From: Nitrosomonas sp. Nm51
GTDB lineage: Bacteria > Pseudomonadota > Gammaproteobacteria > Burkholderiales > Nitrosomonadaceae
Length of the DNA: 64,000 bases
Assembly (NCBI RefSeq): GCF_900111165.1
Contig: NZ_FOGH01000009.1
Span: forward strand, 1 to 64,000
Direction of reading: 5' to 3'
The position numbers were made by a program, and so were the translations under genes. Under the pieces are notes generated by a model that was given only the letters and a program-made list of their open reading frames with translations, was not told where the DNA came from and ran no database searches. Positions 20,831-29,622 of this stretch are shown here, piece after piece (the first letter of the stretch is position 1; every line of letters begins with the position of its first letter).

Positions 20831-21235
20831 TTATTGACCGATTGTGAGTGTTTTTTGCAACAAGGATTTTGTCGTGTTTAACATGTCTACGTTATTTTGA
20901 TACGAACGTGATGCAGACATCATGTTGACCATTTCGTCAACGACGTTGACATTAGGTTTTATGATGTAGCCATCTTCATCTGCAAGCGGGTGGCTGGGCT
21001 CAAAAATTTTTTTCATCGGTGAAGCGTCATGGACAACAGCAGCGACTTTGACGCCGCTGGCACCGTTGCCGTCTGCTTTGAGCGTGCTAAAGACAACTTG
21101 ACGTCCTCGATAAGGTTCGCCCGATGAATTAGTAACGCTATCGGCATTTGCCAAATTGCTTGAGACCACATTCAAGCGCTGAGATTGAGCTGTCATTGCT
21201 GAACTGGCAATATTAAATACTTTAAACAGTGACAT
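20831..21235 (-). CDS. flgC: Flagellar proximal rod protein FlgC
   Basis: A rod subunit of 134 residues, normal for FlgC. It carries the rod motif [20 protein letters not shown] and the FlgC-type ending [20 protein letters not shown] followed by a terminal helix. Only two bases separate its ATG from the flgB stop, so the two are translationally close. Confidence 0.97.
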   Translation of the reverse strand: MSLFKVFNIASSAMTAQSQRLNVVSSNLANADSVTNSSGEPYRGRQVVFSTLKADGNGASGVKVAAVVHDASPMKKIFEPSHPLADEDGYIIKPNVNVVDEMVNMMSASRSYQNNVDMLNTTKSLLQKTLTIGQ

Positions 21236-21237
21236 GA

Positions 21238-21642
21238 TTATCGCTCCTGTATAGCAGATAGCAGACCTCTGAACTGTCTGCTGATAAAAGTTAAACTCGC
21301 GTCATACTTGACGGAATTGTCCGCAAAGTGAGTGCGTTCAGAATCCATATCAACTGTGTTGCCATCCGCGCTGGGCTGCTGCGGAATACGGTAAAGAATG
21401 TTACTGCTGATGCCGTTACCTTTATTGCCGCCGATATGCATTGGTGAAGTGGTCGAAAGTGTCGCTGCGGACGTGGTTGTTGCGAGTTTCTCTTTTAATA
21501 CGCTTGAGAAGTCAATATCTTTTGCTTTAAAATTGGGTGTGTCGGCATTAGCAACATTACTGGCGAGTAGCTCCTGCCGTGCGGCTCTGAGACCTAATGC
21601 TTGCTGATGGAAGTTAACAGTCTTATCTAGTTTGCTAATCAT
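21238..21642 (-). CDS. flgB: Flagellar proximal rod protein FlgB
   Basis: The first gene of the minus-strand flgB-L operon, 134 residues. The N-terminal region [20 protein letters not shown] with [20 protein letters not shown], and a C-terminal helix with [15 protein letters not shown], are typical. An AGGA motif lies just before the ATG at 21642. The promoter of the whole operon must lie in the roughly 215-base gap to flgA. Confidence 0.97.
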   Translation of the reverse strand: MISKLDKTVNFHQQALGLRAARQELLASNVANADTPNFKAKDIDFSSVLKEKLATTTSAATLSTTSPMHIGGNKGNGISSNILYRIPQQPSADGNTVDMDSERTHFADNSVKYDASLTFISRQFRGLLSAIQER

Positions 21643-21856
21643 GTGAATTCCTGGTCTGAAATGTTCATTTCATTAATTGCATTTTTCGTGTCAACAATGT
21701 TAGTGCATTTCTCTTGTGAGTAATTGTTTAAAAAGAGCGTGAAATTACTGCTAACTCGAAGCACTTAATTTATTTTTTGACCTTTAGTATATTGTCCGGG
21801 CGGCAATAATTGCCGGAAATAGCAATTAGCAGCAAAAATTTTCAGGACAATATTTA
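21643..21856. promoter_or_regulatory. Divergent flgB / flgA control region
   Basis: A 214-base gap with divergent flagellar genes on both sides, so promoters in both directions are expected. A palindrome CGGCAAT-A-ATTGCCG lies at 21801-21815, about 40 bases before the flgA ATG. I did not find a clear sigma-54 (TGGCAC-N5-TTGC) or sigma-28 box by eye, and a weak sigma-70-like TTGACC lies near 21776. The palindrome is a candidate operator only. Confidence 0.4.
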
Positions 21857-22573
21857 ATGCGACGTAAGACATTTCAACTTTGTATTTTATTGGTGACTGC
21901 AAAATTGTCAGTCAATCTGTTTGCAGAAAGTCATAATTCGTTATCGCAATATCAGGAAATACCACTTATTAAAAAAGCGGTTGAAGATTTTGTTTATAGT
22001 CATGCAAATAATTCCGCGGGTGATATTCAGGTCGAGGTCGGCCAGATTGACCAGCGGATTACATTGCCAAAATGTGAGAAACTTAATGTATTCATGCCGT
22101 CAGGTAGCCGATTATGGGGAAAAACGTCGGTAGGTGTGCGTTGCGATGGGCAAGTATCCTGGACAATTTATGTGCAGGCCGAGATCAGAATCATGGCGGA
22201 TGTATTGCATGTCACACAACCGCTGTCACGTGATCACACGATTAACTATGGTGACCTGGCGCTTCAAACTGTTAATCTGACACAAATCCCTGAAGGTGTG
22301 TTGACAGACTATTCCCAGGCTGTTGGTAAAATTGCAGTAACGAATCTGACAATGGGACAGCCTTTGCGACAAAGTATGCTGCGCTCACCTTATATAATAT
22401 TAAGAGGACAAAACGTAAAGCTAATGATTAATGGGCGCGGGTTCAGAGTCAGCTCAGAGGGGCATGCGTTATCAGACGCATCTGAAGGGCAGATTGTTCA
22501 AGTACGCAACCCGGCAGGCCGTATTATTAGCGGTCTGGCACGACATAACGCGATAGTGGAAGTGAATCCCTAA
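21857..22573 (+). CDS. flgA: Flagella basal body P-ring formation protein FlgA
   Basis: A periplasmic chaperone for P-ring assembly. The 238-residue precursor has a signal peptide at about residues 1-24. The C-terminal SAF/ChapFlgA domain is clear: DVLHVTQPLSRDHTINYGDL, MGQPLRQSMLRSPYIILRGQ, and the ending EGQIVQVRNPAGRIISGLAR. It is divergent from flgB, as is common. The anti-sigma factor gene flgM and chaperone gene flgN, which often follow flgA, are absent; an acyl carrier protein gene comes next instead. Confidence 0.95.
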   Translation: MRRKTFQLCILLVTAKLSVNLFAESHNSLSQYQEIPLIKKAVEDFVYSHANNSAGDIQVEVGQIDQRITLPKCEKLNVFMPSGSRLWGKTSVGVRCDGQVSWTIYVQAEIRIMADVLHVTQPLSRDHTINYGDLALQTVNLTQIPEGVLTDYSQAVGKIAVTNLTMGQPLRQSMLRSPYIILRGQNVKLMINGRGFRVSSEGHALSDASEGQIVQVRNPAGRIISGLARHNAIVEVNP

Positions 22574-22664
22574 AATATTGGCTGGATACGTTTTTATTAT
22601 CAGACATTGCTCTGTTACAATGTGCTAAGCGATTGAATAGTATAAAATTCTGGAAAATTTATAT

Positions 22665-22913
22665 ATGAGCCAAGACAAGGCGGTAACACTCGATCAACTG
22701 GAGTTGATTTTTCAAGATACGTTCACCGAGAATACTTATGCATTCTCGGTTAATACCACGCGTGATGATATTGAAGAGTGGGACAGCTTAAGCCATATCA
22801 GGCTGCTGACCGCTATTGAAGCTAATTTTGGCGTTCAGTTTGATCTGGATGAAATAGGCAATATGACCGATGTCGCCACTATTGTAAATCTTTTACATGA
22901 GAAATTAGTATAA
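22665..22913 (+). CDS. Acyl carrier protein (first of two in cluster)
   Basis: An 82-residue carrier protein. The Ser of EWDSLSHIRLL at about residue 41 is the expected 4'-phosphopantetheine attachment site, and helix II and III sequences (TAIEANFGVQFDLDEI, DVATIVNLLHEKL) fit the ACP fold. It is not the housekeeping AcpP, whose site reads DSLDTVEL. It lies 91 bases after flgA and 26 bases before the FkbH-like gene, and starts the seven-gene cluster. By analogy with FkbH systems it probably carries the activated acyl group made by the next enzyme. Confidence 0.9.
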   Translation: MSQDKAVTLDQLELIFQDTFTENTYAFSVNTTRDDIEEWDSLSHIRLLTAIEANFGVQFDLDEIGNMTDVATIVNLLHEKLV

Positions 22914-22939
22914 ATAATAATTGTCGAACAGAATTTTTC

Positions 22940-24835
22940 ATGTACGATCTTCCCTGGTTACTTGCTCCTCCCGACGACTTCAATGAGCGCTGCGCTCAGT
23001 TGAAGTACCATAAAACTCCCGCTGATGAAGTGCATGCATTAGCGAAATATGCCTTATCTATAAACCAATCCAATCGTTTATATCAGGCCATACGTAAGCT
23101 GAATGCTAATACCCGTTCATTATTAGCTCATACGCTGACACCATTCAAATTAGGCATAGTCAGTAATGCTACTATGGATTTGATGATTCCATCTTTCGTG
23201 ATGGCGGCAATACGGAATGGCGTGGATCTTGAGTTGATAACCACAGATTTTGGGCAAGTGGCACAAGAGGCATTTGATCCTGATTCAAAACTTAATCAAT
23301 CGAAACCGGACGCAGTTTTGGTAGCATTGGATTATCGTGCCTATCCGTTCTTTGGTGATCAATCAGTCGCTTCAGTTCAAATTACACCAAGTGAAAAGGC
23401 GCTTAATTACTTGCAGCAAATCAGAGAATCATTCAAACAAAAGGGCGGCATGATTTGCATTGTGCAAACGCTTGCATGTCCTCCTTATGAATTCAGCGGG
23501 AATTTTGATGTGCAACTTGATGGCATATTACGTAAATCTCTTACCGAATTTAACCGCGCACTGGTCGACGATATTAAAAACAGTCCAGATGTGTTGCTGG
23601 ACGTTGCGGCTATAGTCAATATGGTTGGCGCATGCCATTGGTTCGATGATAGACAATGGTATTTATCCAGGGTACCCATGGCGAATACTTATGTGCCGCT
23701 GTATGCTGAGTATTTGACTAAACTGATTGCTGCGTTACGTGGGAAAAGTAAAAAATGTCTGGTTTTAGATCTTGACAATACTTTGTGGGGCGGAGTGATT
23801 GGGGATGATGGTTTGGAGGGAATTCAGATTGGTCAGGGACATCCGGTTGGTGAGTCGTTTTTAGCGGTACAGCAGTGGGCTAAGACGTTAAAAGATCTGG
23901 GTGTTCTATTGGCGGTATGTTCGAAAAATGATAAGGATATAGCATCAGAGGCGTTTCAGAGACACTCAGGCATGTTATTGAAAAAAAATGATTTTGCTGT
24001 TTTTGTCGCAAACTGGGAAGATAAGGCGTCTAACATCCGGTATATAGCAGAAACATTGAATATCGGTCTGGATGCAATAGTTTTTGTTGACGATAACCCT
24101 GCGGAGCGTGAAATTATCCGGACAATGCTGCCCGAAATAAGTGTGCCCGAACTGCCTAAGGACCCATCGCAATTTTTGCGCATACTCTGTGCAGCGCGCT
24201 ACTTTGAAAAAATCGATTTTACCGATGATGATGCGCAGCGCAATGCACAGTATTCAAGTAACGTCCGGCGTCAGGAAATACAGAAATCCGCTGCCAGTTT
24301 GGACGATTATCTGGTTTCACTTGAAATGCATATCAGTTTTGCACCATTTGATGAATTTGGACGCAAGCGCATCGTACAGCTAATCAATAAAACCAATCAG
24401 TTTAATTTGACAACGCGGCGTTATACGGAAGCCGAAGTGTTACAATTTGAAAATAACGAACAATCTGTAACGCTTCAAGTGCATTTGCAGGATAAATTTG
24501 GTGATAACGGCATGATCAGTGTTCTAATTTGCAAAGTGTATAAAGATCGCTGGGAAATAGAGACCTGGTTGATGAGCTGCCGTGTCATAAAACGCAGAGT
24601 TGAAGATGCTGTCTGTGACGAGCTGGTAGCGCGTGCAAGAAAGAGTGGAGTGAGTAGGCTGCGTGGATTTTATCGACCGACTGAAAAGAATGGTCTGGTC
24701 AAAGAACATTATCGGCGGCTCGGGTTCGAGTGTGTTGGTTCGAGTGACACTGAAGATGTCTGGGATTTGGTCGTTGATCGTTATCAAATAAAAAATCCAC
24801 CTATTAAAGTTACAAAGTCGTCTGTGACTGCATGA
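22940..24835 (+). CDS. FkbH-like HAD-IIIC phosphatase / acyltransferase
   Basis: A 631-residue multidomain enzyme of the FkbH family. An N-terminal SGNH-like region spans about residues 50-265. The HAD domain starts at about 272 with CLVLDLDNTLWGGVIGDDG, which holds the nucleophile and acid/base Asp, and continues through AVCSKNDKD and IVFVDDNPAERE. A GNAT-like C-terminus follows (FGDNGMISVLICKVYKDRWE, ARKSGVSRLRGFYRPTEKNG, then LVKEHYRRLGF). Characterised FkbH proteins take 1,3-bisphosphoglycerate, remove phosphate and load glyceryl onto an ACP. The ACP gene directly upstream supports a similar reaction here, but the substrate is not proven. Confidence 0.9.
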   Translation: MYDLPWLLAPPDDFNERCAQLKYHKTPADEVHALAKYALSINQSNRLYQAIRKLNANTRSLLAHTLTPFKLGIVSNATMDLMIPSFVMAAIRNGVDLELITTDFGQVAQEAFDPDSKLNQSKPDAVLVALDYRAYPFFGDQSVASVQITPSEKALNYLQQIRESFKQKGGMICIVQTLACPPYEFSGNFDVQLDGILRKSLTEFNRALVDDIKNSPDVLLDVAAIVNMVGACHWFDDRQWYLSRVPMANTYVPLYAEYLTKLIAALRGKSKKCLVLDLDNTLWGGVIGDDGLEGIQIGQGHPVGESFLAVQQWAKTLKDLGVLLAVCSKNDKDIASEAFQRHSGMLLKKNDFAVFVANWEDKASNIRYIAETLNIGLDAIVFVDDNPAEREIIRTMLPEISVPELPKDPSQFLRILCAARYFEKIDFTDDDAQRNAQYSSNVRRQEIQKSAASLDDYLVSLEMHISFAPFDEFGRKRIVQLINKTNQFNLTTRRYTEAEVLQFENNEQSVTLQVHLQDKFGDNGMISVLICKVYKDRWEIETWLMSCRVIKRRVEDAVCDELVARARKSGVSRLRGFYRPTEKNGLVKEHYRRLGFECVGSSDTEDVWDLVVDRYQIKNPPIKVTKSSVTA

Positions 24836-24847
24836 CTTTTCATAAAA

Positions 24848-26308
24848 ATGACGAATTGGAATAGAATAGGCGCGTTTCAAATTGATCAGAAGACAAGCTG
24901 CCAATTCGCGCAGGCGTCGGGCGATTATAATCCTTTGCATGTTGATCCTGTACTCGCAAGACGCTACCAGTTTGGAACCACTGTGATGCATGGTGTCTGC
25001 GGTGTTCTTAAGGCACTAGATTGCCTATTCAAGAATTTTGATAACGCTCAATCAATCAATTCGATCAGGGTACAGTTTGTACGGCCGGTTCTGCATGGCG
25101 AGTGTGTCGATGTTTTCAGTCAACAATCCGCTGGGCAAGACTTAAAGCTGAGACTGCTAGTCCAGGGGCGCCGTGTTCAGGACATCGATCTGAAATTAAT
25201 GAGACAATCTGACATAAAACCGGAAATGATTGACTATCAGCCAGTATCAACGGGAAAACCGCAACCTGAAAATTTACAGTTTGAAAATACTGATGATTTG
25301 GAAGGTACGCTGGACTTGGTCTGGATGCCTGATGTTATTCAAGAATTATTTCCATATATAAAAAAATATCTACCGGATAATCAGACTGCGGTATTGCTGG
25401 GTTTGACTCAAATTGTTGGCATGCGCTGTCCGGGACTGCATTCTGTTTTTACTGGGCTGGCTATTCGTTTCGAACAAAAAGCGGCCGCCGGTAATGCAAA
25501 AATGCAATTTAAAGTATTGCATCGCGACAACCGTTTTTCACTGGTAACGATCAGTATAACGCATAATACGGCAAGCGGTGAAATTACCGCGCTATTTCGG
25601 CCCGAGCCTGTATCTCAGGAGAGGTATGCTGAATTACAGGGTACTGTAACTAAAAACCGATTTGCAGATCAGAAGGCACTGATCATTGGTGGTTCGCGTG
25701 GAATTGGTGAGGTGACAGCCAAATTAATAGCGGCAGGTGGCGGTCATTCTGTGATTACATATTATCAGGGAGAACAGGATGCGCAAAAGATCGCCCGCGA
25801 TATCCGCTCACACGGTGGGCGCTGCGATGTTCTATCGTATAATGTCTTGTCTGAATCTGAAACCGGCATTACAAACCGTATTTCAAAAGAACGTTTTTCA
25901 CATATTTATTATTTTGCGTCCCCTTTGATCGAGAAGGGGGAAGGATTAGTGTGGGACGACACGGTGTTTCAGAAATTTTGTCATTATTACCTGAAAGGTT
26001 TTGCGGCGCTGATTGAAAAGTTTTTAAGCGATGCGGTATACAGGAAGCATTCAATGACTGTATTTGTTCCATCGACGGTTTTCTTGGAGCAACCGCAGAA
26101 AGGTTTTGCTGAGTATATTGCGGCTAAAGCAGCTGTAGAAGCTTTTGTTCGGCAATTATCCGCTAAATATCCCGGCTGGACGTTTCATGTACCCAGATTA
26201 CCTAGAATGCTGACCGATCAGACCAGCGGTTTAAATGTAAAGTGGACGCAAACAACAGCCGCAACGATGCTGGATATACTGATGTCGATGAGCGCTACAC
26301 CCAATTGA
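24848..26308 (+). CDS. MaoC-like hydratase fused to short-chain dehydrogenase
   Basis: A 486-residue fusion. Residues about 1-130 form a hotdog MaoC/R-hydratase domain with FAQASGDYNPLHVDP, where Asp26 and His31 are the expected catalytic pair. A second hotdog-like stretch spans about 140-265. The C-terminal part is an SDR reductase with GGSRGIGEVTAKLI (about 278-291) for NAD(P)H and YIAAK (Tyr422, Lys426) as the catalytic Tyr-x3-Lys. This would reduce a beta-keto acyl group and dehydrate or hydrate it, most likely on one of the cluster's carrier proteins. It starts 12 bases past the FkbH-like gene. The fusion is unusual and its product is unknown. Confidence 0.85.
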   Translation: MTNWNRIGAFQIDQKTSCQFAQASGDYNPLHVDPVLARRYQFGTTVMHGVCGVLKALDCLFKNFDNAQSINSIRVQFVRPVLHGECVDVFSQQSAGQDLKLRLLVQGRRVQDIDLKLMRQSDIKPEMIDYQPVSTGKPQPENLQFENTDDLEGTLDLVWMPDVIQELFPYIKKYLPDNQTAVLLGLTQIVGMRCPGLHSVFTGLAIRFEQKAAAGNAKMQFKVLHRDNRFSLVTISITHNTASGEITALFRPEPVSQERYAELQGTVTKNRFADQKALIIGGSRGIGEVTAKLIAAGGGHSVITYYQGEQDAQKIARDIRSHGGRCDVLSYNVLSESETGITNRISKERFSHIYYFASPLIEKGEGLVWDDTVFQKFCHYYLKGFAALIEKFLSDAVYRKHSMTVFVPSTVFLEQPQKGFAEYIAAKAAVEAFVRQLSAKYPGWTFHVPRLPRMLTDQTSGLNVKWTQTTAATMLDILMSMSATPN

Positions 26309-26309
26309 T

Positions 26310-27197
26310 ATGTCAAATAATTTAAGAGTCCATTCTTCTGTTAACGCAACGGTTTTAACTGCAATTTGCAAAGATGATCTCGATGAAGTGGCGCTTTTTT
26401 TGCATCACCATATGAATAATCGCTTTACACAGTCCGAATGGAAGCAGGGCATCAGCCAATCCTGGATGCCCGATGTGCCAAATTACGGCTACATGCTGAA
26501 AAACGATGTGCAGATAGTGGGTGTCTTATGCGCTATTTACTCCGAGCAATTGATTGCCGGTGGTTTGAAACGGTTTTGTAACCCACACAGCTGGTGTGTG
26601 CTTGCTGATTTTCGCAAGCGCAGTATAGAGCTGGTACTGGCTCTGATACGCCAGAAGAGTTACATATTTACTATGTTTTCACCGAATAAGGATGGCCTTG
26701 AAATATTCAGGTATTTAAAATTTCAACCTTTGGATAACCGCGTTTTGATACTGTTGAATATACCATCTATATATGGATCCGGAAAAGTTATCGAACTTCG
26801 GGACAAGCAGCAGGTTAAGCTGCTCTTGCCAGAAACCGCTGTACAGCATTATCTGGATCATATTCATTTTCCATGGCTCAACTTTCTGTTTTTCAGAAAT
26901 AATGATAAATATGGTTTTTTTATTTATAAACGACACCGTTATAAAAGATTAGCCAGCGCATGGATTATGTATATCAGCGATGCTGTGTTATTTCGTCAGT
27001 GCTGGCCGGCCATCAGGACAAGTCTGCTGCTCGAGCATGGGTTGTTTACCAGTAAAATTGAAGCACGATTTTTGGATCAACCAATGAAAACATGGTTTGA
27101 ACCGGAACAAGGGGCTCAGAAGTTTTATTTGAGCGATGAAATATCAGCTGGCCATATTCAAAATTTATATAGCGAACTGGTTGCGTTGGATTTATAA
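26310..27197 (+). CDS. GNAT-like acyltransferase, unassigned substrate
   Basis: A 295-residue protein with one base between its ATG and the stop of the MaoC-SDR gene. The first half resembles a GNAT N-acyltransferase fold: YGYMLKNDVQIVGVLCAIYS on the strand that usually binds acyl-CoA, a helix AIVLALIRQ-type region (IELVLALIRQKSYIF), and FSPNKDGLEIFRYLKFQPL. The second half is less clear. No classic Q/RxxGxG/A acetyl-CoA loop is obvious, so the call is by overall shape and context. It may transfer the ACP-bound group made by its neighbours to a sugar or protein. Confidence 0.55.
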   Translation: MSNNLRVHSSVNATVLTAICKDDLDEVALFLHHHMNNRFTQSEWKQGISQSWMPDVPNYGYMLKNDVQIVGVLCAIYSEQLIAGGLKRFCNPHSWCVLADFRKRSIELVLALIRQKSYIFTMFSPNKDGLEIFRYLKFQPLDNRVLILLNIPSIYGSGKVIELRDKQQVKLLLPETAVQHYLDHIHFPWLNFLFFRNNDKYGFFIYKRHRYKRLASAWIMYISDAVLFRQCWPAIRTSLLLEHGLFTSKIEARFLDQPMKTWFEPEQGAQKFYLSDEISAGHIQNLYSELVALDL

Positions 27198-27230
27198 AAT
27201 TTTTGTTTAGTTTTAAGTGGAACAGGGTAA

Positions 27231-27476
27231 ATGAAACTGGAAAATGAAATAATCAACATCGTGCGCGACGTGCTGGTCCTCGGTGATCGTGCAGATAAAT
27301 TTAATACAACGACAGCATTGATGGGCGATATTCCTGAATTTGATTCTATGTCTGTGGTTGCGATTATAACAGCGCTGGAAGATGAGTATGACTGTGTTTT
27401 TGAAGATGATGAAATCACTGCTGATGTATTCAAAACAATTGGCAGTTTGACGCAACTGGTGGAATCGAAGCTCTAA
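27231..27476 (+). CDS. Acyl carrier protein (second in cluster)
   Basis: An 81-residue carrier protein with the phosphopantetheine Ser in PEFDSMSVVAII (about residue 40) and an acidic C-terminal half. It differs from the first ACP, with DSM instead of DSL, so the two probably carry different intermediates or face different partners. The EFDSMSVV motif resembles ACPs found next to exosortase-system acyl-CoA ligase genes. Its stop lies three bases before the hydrolase start. Confidence 0.88.
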   Translation: MKLENEIINIVRDVLVLGDRADKFNTTTALMGDIPEFDSMSVVAIITALEDEYDCVFEDDEITADVFKTIGSLTQLVESKL

Positions 27477-27479
27477 GTC

Positions 27480-28313
27480 ATGCTTGCGCAATCCAGAATT
27501 GAAGTTGACTTTATTCAGGGTGGTGCCGGGAAACTGTTCGCCTTGCACTACGCGCCTGAAAGTATCACTGACGAGACGGAATGTATTGTTGCTGCCGCAT
27601 CATTTGCAGAAGAAATGAATCGATGCCGTTATATGTGCACACTGTTCGCGCAACAGGTATCACAGTTTAATTACGGTTTCTTATCGGTAGATACTTATGG
27701 TACAGGCGACAGCGAAGGTGAATTCAAAGATTCGAACTGGGAACAAGGCTGTCAGGATTTGCTGGCGGCAATTACGTATGCCGGCACATTGGGCTATCAG
27801 AAAATTTCTATTCTGGGAGTGCGGCTTGGTGCATTGCAAGCCGTGCAAATTGCTGGCGCGATTAAGTGCTTACAGCGTTTGATATTCTGGCAACCTGTTA
27901 TTAACGGACAGGCTGCGTTAACGCAGTTTCTTCGCATCAGAATTGCTGCATCCATGCAGCGTGGAGAACAACAGGAAACTGTTCAGGATTTGGAAAATCA
28001 GATTAACAATGGTCAACATATTAGCGTATCAGGTTATGATGTCGGGCCCGATCTTTTTAAGGGGATCAAAGCTGCAAAATTCAATTCATTTGTTAATTCA
28101 CTTGTTGTTCCTGTTGGCTGGTTTACTGTAATTACCAGTGCAGACAGAAAAACACCACGGGGTGATATGATGATGATCGAAAAGTGGCGCGAAAGAGGTG
28201 CCAGGATTGATCATCAGGAAGTTATCGGCCCGCCATTCTGGCTTGCGCACGAGCGCACGCTGGTTCCAGAACTCGTTGAAGCTACAGTACGTTATGTTAC
28301 TCAGTCATACTGA
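27480..28313 (+). CDS. Alpha/beta hydrolase, exosortase A system-associated hydrolase 2 type
   Basis: A 277-residue alpha/beta hydrolase. The segments FAEEMNRCRYMCTLFAQQV and LSVDTYGTGDSEGEFKDSNW match the hydrolase-2 protein encoded beside exosortase A (EpsH) loci. The usual nucleophile-elbow position reads GVRLGALQA, with Arg where Ser is expected, so it may act differently from a serine esterase or be a chain-release or thioesterase-like partner. The ACP gene directly upstream supports an ACP-related role. No exosortase or PEP-CTERM protein gene is in this window. Confidence 0.82.
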   Translation: MLAQSRIEVDFIQGGAGKLFALHYAPESITDETECIVAAASFAEEMNRCRYMCTLFAQQVSQFNYGFLSVDTYGTGDSEGEFKDSNWEQGCQDLLAAITYAGTLGYQKISILGVRLGALQAVQIAGAIKCLQRLIFWQPVINGQAALTQFLRIRIAASMQRGEQQETVQDLENQINNGQHISVSGYDVGPDLFKGIKAAKFNSFVNSLVVPVGWFTVITSADRKTPRGDMMMIEKWRERGARIDHQEVIGPPFWLAHERTLVPELVEATVRYVTQSY

Positions 28314-29193
28314 AATTCCGGTCGTTTTCCCGTGTAATAACGATTCGCTGGTTGGCGTTATCAGTAAACCAGAGAATTCAAGCAGGATTGGCGTGGTAAT
28401 CGTGGTTGCTGGCGGACCGCAATATCGTGTTGGTGCACACAGACAGTTCGTAACACTGGCCAGACTGCTTGCCAGTCATGCCATAGCGTCTATTCGTTTT
28501 GATCATCGTGGCACGGGTGATAGTACTGGAAACCTGCGTGGTTTTGTCGACATGAATGCAGATATACAAAGTGCGGCTGATACTTTGCTCAGCCGAGTGC
28601 CAGAAGTTGAAAAAATTGTCTTGTGGGGAGAATGTGAATCGGCAACCGCCAGCGCGTTCTACAGTTACTTGGATCCACGTATTCAGGGTATTTTTATGGT
28701 AAATCCATGGATTAGAACTGAAGCGGGATTGGCTAAGACCATGATCAGGCATTATTACTGGCGTCGATTGCTTGAGAAGTCATTCTGGACTAAAGTAATG
28801 TCTGGAAATTTTTCACTAACAGCATCGCTGAAATCATGCATGAAAATGATTAAGTCGACCTGGGCGCGCTCAGGTGGAAAAGCCGATTCTGTTTTCAATG
28901 ATACCTTAGACACATTGCCTTTACCTGAACGGCTGGCGCAAAGTTGCCAGCGGTTTTCTGGTGAGATGTTTATTCTGACAAGCGGATGGGATTATATAGC
29001 AAGGGAGTTCAACGATTATGTTAAATCTTCCAAAATTTGGCAGGAATTAACCGTTTCCGGATGTGTGACGCTGAAAGATATCCCTGAAGCTGATCACACT
29101 TTTTCCCGGCCGGAATGGCGCAAGCAATTATTTGATTATACGATAAACTGGTTAAAACGCATTGAGTCAATTCAAAAAGATACGTCACAATAA
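28294..29193 (+). CDS. Alpha/beta hydrolase, exosortase A system-associated hydrolase 1 type
   Basis: A 299-residue alpha/beta hydrolase starting at the ATG at 28294, overlapping the previous hydrolase by 20 bases. A longer frame from 28198 lies inside that gene and was rejected. The VVAGGPQYRVGAHRQFVTLA and IRFDHRGTGDSTGN segments are diagnostic of the exosortase-linked hydrolase 1. The nucleophile elbow reads LWGECESATAS, with Cys or Glu in place of the usual G-x-S-x-G Ser. EADHTFSRPEW carries the likely catalytic His. It closes the seven-gene ACP cluster. Both hydrolases have non-standard elbows, which is worth noting. Confidence 0.82.
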   Translation: MLLSHTEIPVVFPCNNDSLVGVISKPENSSRIGVVIVVAGGPQYRVGAHRQFVTLARLLASHAIASIRFDHRGTGDSTGNLRGFVDMNADIQSAADTLLSRVPEVEKIVLWGECESATASAFYSYLDPRIQGIFMVNPWIRTEAGLAKTMIRHYYWRRLLEKSFWTKVMSGNFSLTASLKSCMKMIKSTWARSGGKADSVFNDTLDTLPLPERLAQSCQRFSGEMFILTSGWDYIAREFNDYVKSSKIWQELTVSGCVTLKDIPEADHTFSRPEWRKQLFDYTINWLKRIESIQKDTSQ

Positions 29194-29622
29194 AACTTAA
29201 GTCGTCTTTTATGATAGTTTTCTTGAGATTGAGTGTGGAAATGCTTTTATAACCGTCTAATTTTCTGATAATCATTCACACTGTTTACACAGTTCATACG
29301 CCGAGAATTTGCGCATAATAGCAACAAGCAAAGGATCAGGCGGTCATTTTTTATTGCAATGGCGTGAAATGCATGGGTAGTGCCAAAGCTACCGGATTGG
29401 CTGTTCGATGTGACTGGCGTAGCGCATTTTATTACCGAGAAGGTCATAAAGACCGGCAGAAAGTGGATTGCTGAATATATTGTATCAGGCTTTTTCCACA
29501 TATCTGCACCAATACTTTTGCACTAAAACGGTCAAATAAAATAATAATAGGTTTTTTCAGATTTTGCTTCTTTTTTTGGTAAAATATGTGGTTAATCAAC
29601 ACATATATAATTGGAGCAATTG
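29194..29622. other. Gap between ACP cluster and ndk, no gene recognised
   Basis: A 429-base AT-rich gap. A short plus-strand frame (about 29328-29477) encodes GSAKATGLAVRCDWRSAFYY and could be the relic of a gene, but I do not recognise it and it has no start or ribosome site. An antisense frame at 29247-29501 looks like chance. The ndk promoter must lie near the right end; no convincing -35/-10 pair stood out. Confidence 0.5.

Noticed and set aside
21801-21815. Palindrome before flgA as a terminator
   Set aside because: It has no T tract and lies in a divergent promoter gap, so an operator is the better guess.
27480-29193. A complete PEP-CTERM/exosortase locus
   Set aside because: Only the two accessory hydrolases and ACP genes are present, with no exosortase, acyl-CoA ligase or PEP-CTERM protein.
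29247-29501. A minus-strand frame in the gap before ndk
   Set aside because: No recognisable motif and no supporting ribosome binding site.
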